64,000 nucleotides of DNA from JBLIOB01 sp047639575 (GCA_047639575.1 JBLIOB010000001.1:1-64000); one strand, 5' to 3'; shown: positions 1 through 8,563, counted from the first letter of the stretch. Numbers and translations: made by a program. The notes: generated from the sequence alone by a model not told the origin.

Positions 1-135
1 TGAAGCTAAAGACAAATTCACTAACGAGTCTGTTGTTTCATCTTCTGGAATCAGCATTAAATCACTGGATTCAGATGATTCAGAGCCACAAGCGAAAAGA
101 AAAAGGATAAATAATATTGGAATTAATCTGGCCAT
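1..135 (-). CDS. lipoprotein, N-terminal part only
   Basis: Reading the minus strand from an ATG at 135 gives an open frame of 45 codons that runs off the left edge. It begins MARLIPILFILFLFACGSES, a short basic start, a hydrophobic stretch and an LFAC lipobox, so the mature protein should be acylated at Cys15. The residues after the cysteine are rich in Ser, Glu and Asp, as in many Bacteroidota lipoprotein linkers. No domain is visible in the part present, so the function is unknown. The upstream gap carries a short inverted repeat (ATAGAA-TG-TTCTAT, 160-173) that could be an operator. Confidence 0.7.
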   Translation of the reverse strand, partial: MARLIPILFILFLFACGSESSESSDLMLIPEDETTDSLVNLSLAS

Positions 136-243
136 CAATCAAAAATAATAATCATTGGGATAGAATGTTCTATTTCCAAAGAAATAAATTTAAAACTATG
201 AGATGAACTGATTAAAAACGCGAAAAATTGGGCACAAAAATAA

Positions 244-337
244 GGCAAGCTACTCACATCGCACTGCTACAACCGTTTACCCTTGCTATGTTCCCATCCT
301 GGGGGATTCAACAGGAGCTAGTCGTGTGAGACTTGCC
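244..337 (-). ncRNA. ffs: signal recognition particle RNA (small bacterial type)
   Basis: The minus strand carries the SRP RNA core: CCAGGATGGGAACATAGCAAGG contains a GGAA tetraloop closed by AUG/CAU, with CAGG on the 5' side and AGCA on the 3' side of the internal loop that binds Ffh. The ends pair (GGCAAG with CTTGCC), giving a hairpin of about 94 nt, the usual small-SRP size. It should work with Ffh and FtsY in co-translational membrane targeting. A good TAnnTTTG-type promoter lies just upstream at 345-374. The exact ends are inferred from the pairing. Confidence 0.9.
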
Positions 338-344
338 TCGCGGT

Positions 345-374
345 AAAAGTACAACAACTTTATTATTTGCAAAA
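345..374 (-). promoter_or_regulatory. sigma-A-type Bacteroidota promoter of the SRP RNA
   Basis: On the minus strand TTTTGC (369-374) and TACTTTT (345-351) are about 18 nt apart. This fits the Bacteroidota -33 TTTG and -7 TAnnTTTG pattern and predicts a start at about the first base of the SRP RNA. Confidence 0.65.
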
Positions 375-386
375 TATTATAGCACT

Positions 387-412
387 AAAAAAGGCTAAAA
401 ATTAAGAAGCCT
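387..412 (-). terminator. probable terminator after the membrane-tailed receiver gene
   Basis: On the minus strand AGGCT and AGCCT flank an 11-nt AT-rich loop and are followed directly by a run of six T. The stem is only 5 bp, so strength is uncertain. It lies 2 nt past the stop of the gene at 414-902 and would separate the polysaccharide operon from the SRP RNA. Confidence 0.5.
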
Positions 413-413
413 G

Positions 414-902
414 CTAAATCCAGGCTATTGTGAAAGCGCAAAAGGCAATAGCCAAAATAGCAAGCAACGTTCTTGTCAACGATTTTTTCCAGAGATCCAA
501 TCGAACAACACCTCTCTTATGACTTGTTAATTCATTGATTGCATATAAAACATCCTCAATAAACGTGTCAGAATCTTTTAAAAGATAGTCTGTAGCCCCC
601 TTTTTAATAATCTGTATAACAACATTCAATTTAGATTGCCCACTAAAAAATATTACGGGAAGCGAAGTTTTATTTTTTTTCGCCTTTTTCATAATGTCTA
701 GCCCATTTTCCGCCTTGCTATTTTCACTATCCAAATGATAGTCTAATATTAAGACATCAGAGTTTGGGTTAGATGAAAAATAATCATCGCCAGACACAAA
801 AGCAGACACATTATAATTAGGATTCTTACTTAGTTCATAAGACAATAACGATCTTACAATTTCACTATCTTCGATAATATCGATATTGTATTTCTCTTCC
901 AT
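414..902 (-). CDS. receiver (REC) protein with C-terminal transmembrane tail
   Basis: The protein has 162 residues. Residues 1-125 are a complete receiver domain: acidic pair in IIEDSE, phospho-acceptor Asp in LILDYHLD, Ser in FFSGQS and Lys in YLLKDS. No DNA-binding or enzymatic output domain follows. Instead, after the basic linker SHKRGVVRLDLWKKS, the last 20 residues (TLLAILAIAFCAFTIAWI) form one hydrophobic helix ending at the C-terminus, so the receiver is probably tail-anchored and faces the cytoplasm. A second protein with this layout is at 15219-15713, at the other end of the same locus. The gene start overlaps the end of the upstream WecA-like gene by 38 nt; the receiver needs its first codon here, so the overlap seems real. 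It may take phosphate from the Hpt domain of the hybrid kinase (16223-18685) and act on membrane-bound polysaccharide enzymes; that role is inferred. Confidence 0.85.
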   Translation of the reverse strand: MEEKYNIDIIEDSEIVRSLLSYELSKNPNYNVSAFVSGDDYFSSNPNSDVLILDYHLDSENSKAENGLDIMKKAKKNKTSLPVIFFSGQSKLNVVIQIIKKGATDYLLKDSDTFIEDVLYAINELTSHKRGVVRLDLWKKSLTRTLLAILAIAFCAFTIAWI

Positions 903-1995
903 GGCGTTTGTTTTTTATTAGGTTATTTCTCTCCTCAAAAAGTTTAACATTTATGCTCAATTCTTTGAAGTTTATCATTTTCAAAAATCTATAGTTACGA
1001 ATCACAACCAGTGCTTCAAACGTTATAGCGTAGATCAGTACTAATTTTACCAAAATGATTGACTCAAGCCCTTCTTCAATAAAATAATGTCCACATACCC
1101 CTATTAAAAGTGCCAATAAAAGCACAAAAGTAGTCGCTTGGGTATGATTAAAGCCTAAAATCAACAATTTGTGATGAAGGTGATTTCTGTCTGCCTTAAA
1201 TGGCGTATTCCCCATTAATATTCGACCAATCAAAAGTCTAATAGCATCAAGTATGGGCACCAATAGAAAGCCAATAATTAGAAAAATATCTGGATTCATC
1301 GTTATACCTTTACTTGAGATAGTCGAGATTGAAAACCCATATATTAATAGACCTAATGCCAGCGAACCGGAGTCACCCATGTAAATTTTGGCTGGTGAAT
1401 AATTGAGAACTGCAAACCCAAGCAAACTTAGTGTTAACCAACCTAACATTGGTAAATTAACGGTGCCTGATTCAAAGTTCATAAAGAATAATATGGCAAA
1501 AATTCCAATCGAGAAGGTGACACATAATCCATCTATTCCATCTAAGAAATTAACCGCATTAATCAATCCTACGCCTATTACAAAAGAAATTAAAATTGAA
1601 ATTAGTAAGCTTAATTCTCCAATTCCAAACAATCCATATAATGATTCTATCCTATAGCCTGAACATACAACTAGACCAACTGCAAAAAACTGCAAAATAA
1701 ACTTAATTTTATAGGAGAGATCGGACCTATCGTCTATGGCTCCTGTAACTAATAAAATTGCGGTTGAAATCAAAAGTGCCATTTCTTTACTGAAGATTTC
1801 CGGTTTGCAGAATACAACAAAACCTATCAAGGAAACCGTTACAAACACTACTCCTCCAGAAGTAGGAACGATGTTCTTATGAAGTTTTCTTGCATTTGGA
1901 TGATCTACAAGACCTAACCTACCAGCAAATTTGATTTGAAGTTTGAGTAATGCATAAGTTGCAACAATAGGTATTAGAAATATAAAATAATTCAT
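865..1995 (-). CDS. WecA/TagO-like undecaprenyl-phosphate sugar-1-phosphate transferase
   Basis: An integral membrane protein of 376 residues, normal for the MraY/WecA family, which moves a sugar-1-phosphate from a UDP-sugar to undecaprenyl phosphate. Visible family marks are the Mg-binding NFLDGIDGL motif near residue 150, YMGDSGSLALG near residue 205, and the cytoplasmic RNHLHHKLL motif near residue 273. About ten hydrophobic segments can be counted. It starts 5 nt after the stop of the glycosyltransferase at 2001-3203 and is probably the initiating enzyme for the Wzx/Wzy-type polysaccharide made by this locus, although a housekeeping O-antigen role is possible. The sugar specificity cannot be read from the sequence. 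Confidence 0.9.
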   Translation of the reverse strand: MNYFIFLIPIVATYALLKLQIKFAGRLGLVDHPNARKLHKNIVPTSGGVVFVTVSLIGFVVFCKPEIFSKEMALLISTAILLVTGAIDDRSDLSYKIKFILQFFAVGLVVCSGYRIESLYGLFGIGELSLLISILISFVIGVGLINAVNFLDGIDGLCVTFSIGIFAILFFMNFESGTVNLPMLGWLTLSLLGFAVLNYSPAKIYMGDSGSLALGLLIYGFSISTISSKGITMNPDIFLIIGFLLVPILDAIRLLIGRILMGNTPFKADRNHLHHKLLILGFNHTQATTFVLLLALLIGVCGHYFIEEGLESIILVKLVLIYAITFEALVVIRNYRFLKMINFKELSINVKLFEERNNLIKNKRHGREIQYRYYRR

Positions 1996-2000
1996 AGTTC

Positions 2001-3203
2001 TTATTTTTGATAGTAATGTTTGGTTCTTGATAAATGCATAATTCCCTGATCTAGCAATATTTTATTGGAAACACGCGACAAATCCAAAGCGACTTGAGAC
2101 TTCTTATAATTATATTCGAATGATCTCAGCAACATAACATATTGCCTTCCTACCAACTTCCAGGTGTAATGTTGATTTGCAACTTCCTTCAAATTGGTTC
2201 TTACTCTGACCAAATCACTGTATGTAAACGATTCCAGCTGCAGTTCCAAATCTTCCCTCCCTTTAAAATAGAGTGCCTTATCATGTGTGGTGTATCTATT
2301 AAACGAAACATCAAACGCTAATACCGGAAGTCCCAAATACATTGCTTCTATCAGTGATGGGTTCGTTCCTCCTGCGCTGTGACCATGAATATATAGATGT
2401 GCATTAGATCTAATTACATTTAATAAAACAGGGTCGTATATGGGGTCTAACAAATGAATATTTGGATAAGAACTGTAGTTCTTCTTTAAGTAAATTCCAT
2501 ACTTACTATTCTCCCAGTTTCCAACAACGACCAGATTCCGTTTTCCGTTATCTGTGAATGCTTCCAAAATCATATCTAAATTATTTTCAGGCTCAATCCT
2601 AGCCACTTTAAATGCATACAGCCCATTAATAAATGGGTACTTCAATCTATCAATGGGCCTTATCGCAATAGGCTTAGCATGATCAGCGCCATAGGGTATT
2701 AAATGGCTTAATGTTTTATATTTAATTGAGGTGTAACGCTTAATGCCCATATTGTCTGTAATGTCGGCATGAGAGTATTTTACCGCTAGTCTTTCAGAAT
2801 ATTTAAGAAATGATTTAGCCGTTCTACCCCACTTCGCCCTCCTCCATTCTAATCCGTCTATGTTCACAATTAATTTTCTATTTGTTAAGCGTCTAACAAA
2901 TGGAAATGCAATACCTCCTGAAACCCCAAGAGAAAGGATATGCTGATGATTAAAAACTGCCAAAAACAATGATAATACATCGTAAACAATACTCTGAGGA
3001 CCATTTGCATTGAACGGTAAGTAAATTAGCTTAGCTCCTTTATAATTCTCTAATCGTTCTTCTTTTGAATAAAATTTTCTACTACAGAAAACGGTTACGT
3101 TATAATTATTCGTCAAATATGGAAGTATGTTATCAACCATGGTTTCAAACCCTCCGTATCTCCCTGGCACTCCAACCGTACCAATAATTGCTAGTCTTTT
3201 CAT
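2001..3203 (-). CDS. DUF1972/GT4-type glycosyltransferase (rhamnosyltransferase-like)
   Basis: 400 residues. The N-terminus, AIIGTVGVPGRYGGFETMVD, is the signature of the DUF1972 group of retaining GT4 enzymes, which includes rhamnosyltransferases acting early in polysaccharide repeat-unit assembly. The C-terminal half keeps the GT-B nucleotide-sugar site (HGHSAGGTNPSLIEAMYLGLPVLAFD). It is the first gene of a three-gene unit (this gene, the WecA-like gene, the receiver with a membrane tail). The unit is preceded by a terminator (3255-3280) and a GG-N10-GC sigma-54 promoter (3234-3249) whose predicted start leaves a leader of about 20 nt. The acceptor and donor are not known. Confidence 0.85.
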   Translation of the reverse strand: MKRLAIIGTVGVPGRYGGFETMVDNILPYLTNNYNVTVFCSRKFYSKEERLENYKGAKLIYLPFNANGPQSIVYDVLSLFLAVFNHQHILSLGVSGGIAFPFVRRLTNRKLIVNIDGLEWRRAKWGRTAKSFLKYSERLAVKYSHADITDNMGIKRYTSIKYKTLSHLIPYGADHAKPIAIRPIDRLKYPFINGLYAFKVARIEPENNLDMILEAFTDNGKRNLVVVGNWENSKYGIYLKKNYSSYPNIHLLDPIYDPVLLNVIRSNAHLYIHGHSAGGTNPSLIEAMYLGLPVLAFDVSFNRYTTHDKALYFKGREDLELQLESFTYSDLVRVRTNLKEVANQHYTWKLVGRQYVMLLRSFEYNYKKSQVALDLSRVSNKILLDQGIMHLSRTKHYYQK

Positions 3204-3233
3204 TTCTTAGTTTTTTATCCTTAATAACAGATT

Positions 3234-3249
3234 AGCGAAGACTAAGCCA
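3234..3249 (-). promoter_or_regulatory. sigma-54 (-24/-12) promoter for the 3203-414 unit
   Basis: The minus strand reads TTGGCTTAGTCTTCGCTA: GG and GC separated by exactly 10 nt, in a TGGC...TCGCT context close to the TGGCACG-N4-TTGCW consensus. Start of transcription would be near 3223, about 20 nt before the ATG at 3203. Half-sites of the locus palindrome lie about 90-105 nt upstream. Confidence 0.65.
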
Positions 3250-3254
3250 AAATT

Positions 3255-3280
3255 AAAAAAGCCCCTATTTCAGGGGCTTT
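3255..3280 (-). terminator. intrinsic terminator of the 8451-3332 unit
   Basis: On the minus strand a 9-bp stem AAAGCCCCT / AGGGGCTTT with a 5-nt loop is followed by TTTTTT. It lies 50 nt past the stop of the glycosyltransferase at 3332 and just upstream of the next unit's sigma-54 promoter, which fits independent transcription of the two units. Confidence 0.85.
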
Positions 3281-3312
3281 AGGAAATAAACACAAAATGT
3301 AAGTCTAGATTT

Positions 3313-3327
3313 GGGAAAGTAATTCCC
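3313..3327. promoter_or_regulatory. paired everted half-sites of the locus palindrome (possible activator site)
   Basis: GGGAA-AGTAA-TTCCC starts 4 nt past the stop codon of the gene at 3332. It holds the same 5-nt half-sites as the TTCCC-N5-GGGA(A/T) palindromes at 8564, 16206 and 20781, but pointing outward. Its distance from the predicted sigma-54 start (about 90-104 nt) matches the other sites. Because of the reversed geometry it is less certain. Confidence 0.4.
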
Positions 3328-3331
3328 ATAA

Positions 3332-4498
3332 TTAGGCAGCTCTAATTCTGCCTTGTTGAAGTAACACTTCATCCCCGAAATGAGCATTAAGGAAAATGCC
3401 AAGCCTTTCATTGAACGAAGATGTGGTTAATTTACTATTGAATATAAATTTACCTCTCATGCCATGCGTCCTAATCTCCTCTGGGTAATCCAAATAATAC
3501 TCAATTGCTTTCGCTAATGATCTAGCATCATTATGTTTCACCAAAAAACCACTCTTTTTATTTGAAATAATTTCTTTGGCTCCACCATGATCTGTCGCAA
3601 TAACCGCTCTACAACAACTCATTCCCTCTAATACAGTTGTTGGAAAAGGGTCTTTCATTACACTAGGAACTAAAATCACATTAGCCTTGGAGAAATGACC
3701 CTTTACATCAGGTGTGAAAGGAAGAATATTCACAATACTTTGTAAGTTATCTTCAATCACTCTTTTTAACAAATCATCTCTAAGGTATTTCTTGCTTTCT
3801 ACTGTATCTCCAACGATATGAAATCTCGCCTTCTTGAGTTTATCTGATGGAATAATTTTCAAAGCATCCATCAAATACCATTGTCCTTTTCCCGGCTTTA
3901 TCCGTCCAATTAAAAAGAATCGAATAGGCCCTTTCACTATGTTTTGACCAGCAACAATAGATTGAATCCCGTTATATATCACCTCTGTTTTACCAGATCT
4001 AATATACTTATGTAGATTATTCTCAACCGCTTTCGACACACATACAATTTTTCGATTGTAACGATTTGCCATTTTCGCAATTTGACGCGCTACTACTTTT
4101 GGCTTTTCAACTATTTCATGACAATGGAGAAAAGAAGGTATTTTCAATCGATCGGTAATTTTACTTACATAAACACCAGCCATTGTATTATGATACGCTA
4201 AACTAAAATTATGGATAGCGTGTAAATTTTTAATCAAATGTTTAGTCTTCTGATAATCGGAATAAAAAGAAGATATTCCTTTAACACTCATCCTATTTCT
4301 GTATATAACTGAAAGAAAATCGACAAAAATTATATCTGTGTTTTCAACTTGATCCGTAATAAATTTGGTCAGTTCTCCATCTTTAGGCAGCAGGATGATT
4401 TTCCTCGTTGAGGCGGGAAACACCTTAAGGGCGTTAACTAAAATTCGGTCTGCACCATAAAGTTCATTACTTGGATGTGTTACTAATATTGTTTTCAT
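3332..4498 (-). CDS. GT4-family glycosyltransferase
   Basis: 388 residues with a GT-B fold. The N-terminal domain starts ILVTHPSNELYGADRILVNA, the acceptor-side glycine/substrate loop of GT4 enzymes. The C-terminal domain has RFFLIGRIKPGKGQWYLMDA near residue 195 and the donor-site stretch PSVMKDPFPTTVLEGMSCCR near residue 280, with the EX7E-type glutamate in VLEGMS. It probably adds one sugar to the lipid-linked repeat unit on the cytoplasmic side. It is the last gene of the 8451-3332 unit, 1 nt from the upstream glycosyltransferase, and is followed by a strong terminator. Sugar specificity is unknown. Confidence 0.85.
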   Translation of the reverse strand: MKTILVTHPSNELYGADRILVNALKVFPASTRKIILLPKDGELTKFITDQVENTDIIFVDFLSVIYRNRMSVKGISSFYSDYQKTKHLIKNLHAIHNFSLAYHNTMAGVYVSKITDRLKIPSFLHCHEIVEKPKVVARQIAKMANRYNRKIVCVSKAVENNLHKYIRSGKTEVIYNGIQSIVAGQNIVKGPIRFFLIGRIKPGKGQWYLMDALKIIPSDKLKKARFHIVGDTVESKKYLRDDLLKRVIEDNLQSIVNILPFTPDVKGHFSKANVILVPSVMKDPFPTTVLEGMSCCRAVIATDHGGAKEIISNKKSGFLVKHNDARSLAKAIEYYLDYPEEIRTHGMRGKFIFNSKLTTSSFNERLGIFLNAHFGDEVLLQQGRIRAA

Positions 4499-4499
4499 A

Positions 4500-5786
4500 T
4501 CATGCTCTTAAAAGTGGATAATTAATCATTTGGGACTTTCCCTGATCTGACTGATGCGTAATTGAATCATAGATCTCATTAAATTTTTTTGCTTTAACCG
4601 TCCATGTCAGATGGTTATTGAAATGTTGCTTCGCCTTAGTTCCTTTATACATGAGCATATCTGGATTGCAATAAAATTGCATTAGTGCGTTAGCCATCTC
4701 AACAATAGATTCTTCTCTATAAAGACTAGCCACTCGCACTCCTGAATAATCATCAATTAACTCTCCAGGCCCAACATTATTCAAGCAAACAACGGGTATC
4801 CCATAAGATAGTGCTTCGGGTATTACCATTCCGGCACCTTCATGAGACGGGAATAAAAACACTGAACTATCGTTGAATAAATTCATCATTTCAGAACGCT
4901 CAACCCAATCAACGATACTAACATATTCTGATATCCCTTGCTCGACTACTAGTCGCTCCAATAACCCTTTCTGTTTTCCCTTTCCAACAAGTTTTAATTG
5001 AATGTTTGCACGTTTATCTTTTGGAATTGATTTAATAAACTTTGCAAAAGATTCAATAGTCAAATCGAAACCTTTCATTGGCACAAATCGACCACAGCTT
5101 AACACTGTAAATCCTCGTTTAATATCCCTAGACACGTAATTTGGAAGTTCGCTAGCAACGGCAGGAATAATAGAAAATTTATCTTGTTCTACGCTAATCA
5201 CGTCTTGTACGCTAGAATTAATCCCTATAATATGATCTGTTCTTTCAACAGCTTTTCTGTAATTCGGATCTAACTTTCTAAAACTCCATTTTATCAAATA
5301 GTATAATCGATCTCTTATGAGTTCAATAATTGGATAAGGCCTCAGGAACTCTTTTTCAATCTTAGGGTGATGTCCAATTGGCCCCCATACAGTTGGTTTA
5401 CCAAGTTTCCACATAAAATGAGGTTGACTATCGCTATGAAAATTCAATGAATGTGCAACATCAAAATCCAACTGTAATTTCTTTATTTCATTAACAATGT
5501 AGTATTGCCAAAACCAATAATAGATAACATAGCCGCGCCTTCCGCTGATTTTCTTTATTCTCATTACCCAATTGGGTAAGTCGAAATAAAAAAAAGACAT
5601 ATTATCAAGCACTTTATCTCGTGGGTTTTCAGCTCGAAACCTGTCAATTTCAGCTTGATTATTCTTTCTAGTGAATAGAAGAACCCGGTTGTATTTAGCT
5701 ACATGATAAGCGCTGTTCCAGCCAGTAGCGTCTTCAGATCCTTTGTACGGATTTACAGCATATGCGGTCATTAATATTATTCTCAT
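4500..5786 (-). CDS. GT4-family glycosyltransferase
   Basis: 428 residues. The N-terminus RIILMTAYAVNPYKGSEDAT, with an internal W and H-rich segment (PTVWGPIGHHPK), and the C-terminal GT-B motifs SCGRFVPMKGFDLTIESF and FLFPSHEGAGMVIPEALSYG mark a retaining GT4 enzyme. It should act in the cytoplasm on the growing repeat unit. The neighbours are the kinase fusion 40 nt upstream and another GT4 1 nt downstream, so the three genes form one transcript. I see no promoter in the 40-nt gap. Confidence 0.85.
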   Translation of the reverse strand: MRIILMTAYAVNPYKGSEDATGWNSAYHVAKYNRVLLFTRKNNQAEIDRFRAENPRDKVLDNMSFFYFDLPNWVMRIKKISGRRGYVIYYWFWQYYIVNEIKKLQLDFDVAHSLNFHSDSQPHFMWKLGKPTVWGPIGHHPKIEKEFLRPYPIIELIRDRLYYLIKWSFRKLDPNYRKAVERTDHIIGINSSVQDVISVEQDKFSIIPAVASELPNYVSRDIKRGFTVLSCGRFVPMKGFDLTIESFAKFIKSIPKDKRANIQLKLVGKGKQKGLLERLVVEQGISEYVSIVDWVERSEMMNLFNDSSVFLFPSHEGAGMVIPEALSYGIPVVCLNNVGPGELIDDYSGVRVASLYREESIVEMANALMQFYCNPDMLMYKGTKAKQHFNNHLTWTVKAKKFNEIYDSITHQSDQGKSQMINYPLLRA

Positions 5787-5826
5787 TTTATCCGTATTTC
5801 GCCAGAGGCGAGAGAAGCTTCCTGAT

Positions 5827-8451
5827 CTAAGCGACCAGAGATAGCTCCTCTATGATTATATTAATTGTAGTTTTTTTGTCATTATTTTCAATCGATCTAT
5901 AAACACCTTTGTACTTACTAGAAAAATCACTGAATAATTGCTGATATTTTAAATTAAGTATCCTAATTTGATTTGCAGTCATTTCTTGTTTTCTACTTAA
6001 AATAACTTCTGGAGACGCATACAGATAAAAATTCATTTCTGGTTTTCTTACCAGGCCGTAAAAAAGCTTCACGAGTTTAGGGCTCAGTGATATATTAGAT
6101 CTCTTTGCATCGTTGATAAAATCAAAATAATACCGATCATAAAGCACTATTTTCCCTCGCCACGTATATTTATAGGCAACGTAGATTTGTCCTAACAAAT
6201 AGTCTAAATAGTAGTACCCAAACCTAAATATTGAGCTAACTACACTCTCATTTGTTCCTTGACGCGGAAGATTTATTGAAGCTCTTTTATCTGCTACATC
6301 CTTTCCATGCTGATATGCACTAAGTATTGGCAGTAAATTTGGCCGATGCCTTAATAAAACAACTTCTTTTCTAAACTGTTTTTTCAATCGATCTTCTAAC
6401 TCCTGAACGATAGTAGTTTTACCAACTCCGTCAACTCCGCTAATTGTACATATAAAACCGCGATTGTTAATCAACTGTCGCAACGTATCAAAAAAGTAAA
6501 CAAAACGTTCTGTCACCTTCTTTTTCAAAGAGAAACTTGATCTAAATACACTTAACATGTATCTCGATTTACTTGGCGTCAAATCCAAAAGCTCATCGAT
6601 CGACTGATAGTTAAACATATACTTACTATTAAAATAGCGAACAGCTTTACCTTTATCTAGCCAATTCGCTCGTTGAAATAGTTCTTGATATTTTTCCGGG
6701 ATACACCCTTTATTCAGACCATAAAACAAAATGCAATTCTCAAGTTCAAATTGCAATTTTGGCCGCATTACTCCAAGTTGCTTCATACTTGAATTAATTA
6801 ACACTTCTTCATTTAAGTATTGTTTGCCCTTACAAACCATTTTCGAAATCAGATCTATATATAATACCTCTCCGGTTAACAGTGATATCATCAATTGGGA
6901 CAAGTAACTTTTCGTTACCACTTTAATCTTACTGATGCCAGGGTGCATTTTTAAATACTCGATCGTTTCCTTTCTCAACCCCGTAGAAACTAATATGTCA
7001 AGATCCGCCTCCAAGCTTATTTCTAACGGATGAACGAATTGTTTAATAAACGTGTGACGCTTGCCTTCCAAGAAAATACAGAGATCACGAATTAGTGATA
7101 TTCTATCATTTTCAGCTACACCATAACCTAACCCACGGAAAGCTTCTTGCCAACAGAACACTAGTCTTAATTGATCAACTGACAATTCTGATTGACAAGA
7201 CATCATTGCTAGTTGAAAAGACACATTATCTAATAAATAGTACTTTAAGTATTTAACAGGATCAATATCCCATTTTTGGACATATTCTTCCAATCCCCAT
7301 TTCTTAAACTCATTCCAAATTGTGCATTCAATAGCCTGCCAAGAATTGTTATTAATGAGTACACCTCGTTGAATGATGAAATGAAAAAAATCGGAAAGCA
7401 TCGAACAGTAATTTGACGCTAGTTCAAAATCTATTAAGTACAATGACTCACCGCTATTAGAAGTATTCCAAGGAGTGAAATCACCATGACTTTTGGTCAT
7501 TAAAACTTGATTACCTTTTAATTCTGCAAGAATTTCTTCTAATGACGCCCCCAGATATGGCGAATGTGGAATAACTTTTGACTTCGAATTATGAAGTAAA
7601 TCAATATTGCTCACTATGGAGAGATACTGACGAGATTGCTGAAAAGGAAGTTGAATCACTGATTTTTCCATCACCTCTTTTAAGAAAACCACATGAGATT
7701 TAGATAGTTTTTTTGACGCTTGAATCTTTTGGGTTTCACCGTTTACAATGGCATAATTAGAAAAGCTATTGACTTTGGGCAAAGAGACTGAGTTTAAGTT
7801 TAAATTCTTCCAAACCCCATTCATTTTTAATTCATGATTCTGTAATTCCCTTGTTAAAGCAGTTTTGGATATTTTCACAAAATATGAATGCCCGCTGTGC
7901 TCATAAAAAACAATAGGTGTATTCCCGAAACCTTTACTACCTCCAGAAAACGCATAATTAAAACCTAAAATTTTGATATGATTACAGGCACTGACGTCTG
8001 GCCGAACAATCACATTACAAAACCCTGAAACAAACAATCTACTCGCTTTTATTAAATGCAATAAACGCATCCCAGTAACAAGAACTTTTGATCTTTTAGT
8101 AAAAGGCTGATATAGCTTTAAAAAACTCAAAGACCGTTTACTAAACATCCACCGAAGGCTGCCATCTTTGCGGTTGATAAAACTCATTTTTATTTTCTCA
8201 GTGTGGCCGACAGACAAACTGCATGAAAAGTCCAAAATCAACTCAAAGTCATCCAATTCGTAAGACTTATACCTGATCATCTCTCCTGCGAGATTCACCA
8301 AGATTTTATTGGCCTTGACACCCACATACTCACCTATAATTGGCTCATTTTCAACTAATCTTTGATACGGATCGAAAATGAAAACACTTTTATTAGATGG
8401 GACCATCGAATGGATCCAATTATTTAGGTCTGAGGCGAGAATATTTTTCAT
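5827..8451 (-). CDS. APH-like kinase / thymidylate-kinase-like fusion protein
   Basis: 874 residues in three parts. Residues 1 to about 180 show no family I know. Residues about 180-460 look like an aminoglycoside/choline-type phosphotransferase: catalytic HGDFTPWN near residue 320, with the metal-binding LIDFE soon after. The C-terminal 210 residues start with a P-loop, SGVDGVGKTTIVQELEDRL (near residue 672), and contain DRYYFDF, the layout of thymidylate kinase-like NMP kinases. It may phosphorylate a sugar or lipid-linked intermediate, or act as an assembly factor; the substrate is not deducible. It leads the 8451-3332 unit, behind a sigma-54 promoter (8474-8489) and a perfect locus palindrome (8564-8578). 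I see no membrane segment. Confidence 0.75.
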   Translation of the reverse strand: MKNILASDLNNWIHSMVPSNKSVFIFDPYQRLVENEPIIGEYVGVKANKILVNLAGEMIRYKSYELDDFELILDFSCSLSVGHTEKIKMSFINRKDGSLRWMFSKRSLSFLKLYQPFTKRSKVLVTGMRLLHLIKASRLFVSGFCNVIVRPDVSACNHIKILGFNYAFSGGSKGFGNTPIVFYEHSGHSYFVKISKTALTRELQNHELKMNGVWKNLNLNSVSLPKVNSFSNYAIVNGETQKIQASKKLSKSHVVFLKEVMEKSVIQLPFQQSRQYLSIVSNIDLLHNSKSKVIPHSPYLGASLEEILAELKGNQVLMTKSHGDFTPWNTSNSGESLYLIDFELASNYCSMLSDFFHFIIQRGVLINNNSWQAIECTIWNEFKKWGLEEYVQKWDIDPVKYLKYYLLDNVSFQLAMMSCQSELSVDQLRLVFCWQEAFRGLGYGVAENDRISLIRDLCIFLEGKRHTFIKQFVHPLEISLEADLDILVSTGLRKETIEYLKMHPGISKIKVVTKSYLSQLMISLLTGEVLYIDLISKMVCKGKQYLNEEVLINSSMKQLGVMRPKLQFELENCILFYGLNKGCIPEKYQELFQRANWLDKGKAVRYFNSKYMFNYQSIDELLDLTPSKSRYMLSVFRSSFSLKKKVTERFVYFFDTLRQLINNRGFICTISGVDGVGKTTIVQELEDRLKKQFRKEVVLLRHRPNLLPILSAYQHGKDVADKRASINLPRQGTNESVVSSIFRFGYYYLDYLLGQIYVAYKYTWRGKIVLYDRYYFDFINDAKRSNISLSPKLVKLFYGLVRKPEMNFYLYASPEVILSRKQEMTANQIRILNLKYQQLFSDFSSKYKGVYRSIENNDKKTTINIIIEELSLVA

Positions 8452-8473
8452 TCAAATTATTTAAATAGACTTA

Positions 8474-8489
8474 TGCGTAATTCATGCCA
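8474..8489 (-). promoter_or_regulatory. sigma-54 (-24/-12) promoter for the 8451-3332 unit
   Basis: The minus strand reads TGTGGCATGAATTACGCATA: TGGCATG-N4-ACGCA with GG-N10-GC, one of the best sigma-54 matches in the window. Predicted start near 8463, 12 nt before the ATG at 8451. The palindrome at 8564-8578 lies about 100-115 nt upstream, a usual enhancer distance. Confidence 0.75.
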
Positions 8490-8563
8490 CATGCACTACT
8501 CTCTTTATTAATAAGGATTTCTAAGATGTTAATGGTTTAAACTGTCCAGAACAGAGAGCGTTT

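Noticed and set aside
5560..5575. ACCCAATTGGGT-like palindrome inside the GT4 gene at 4500-5786
   Set aside because: It is within coding sequence, has no TT/AA arms at the needed spacing and no promoter follows it.
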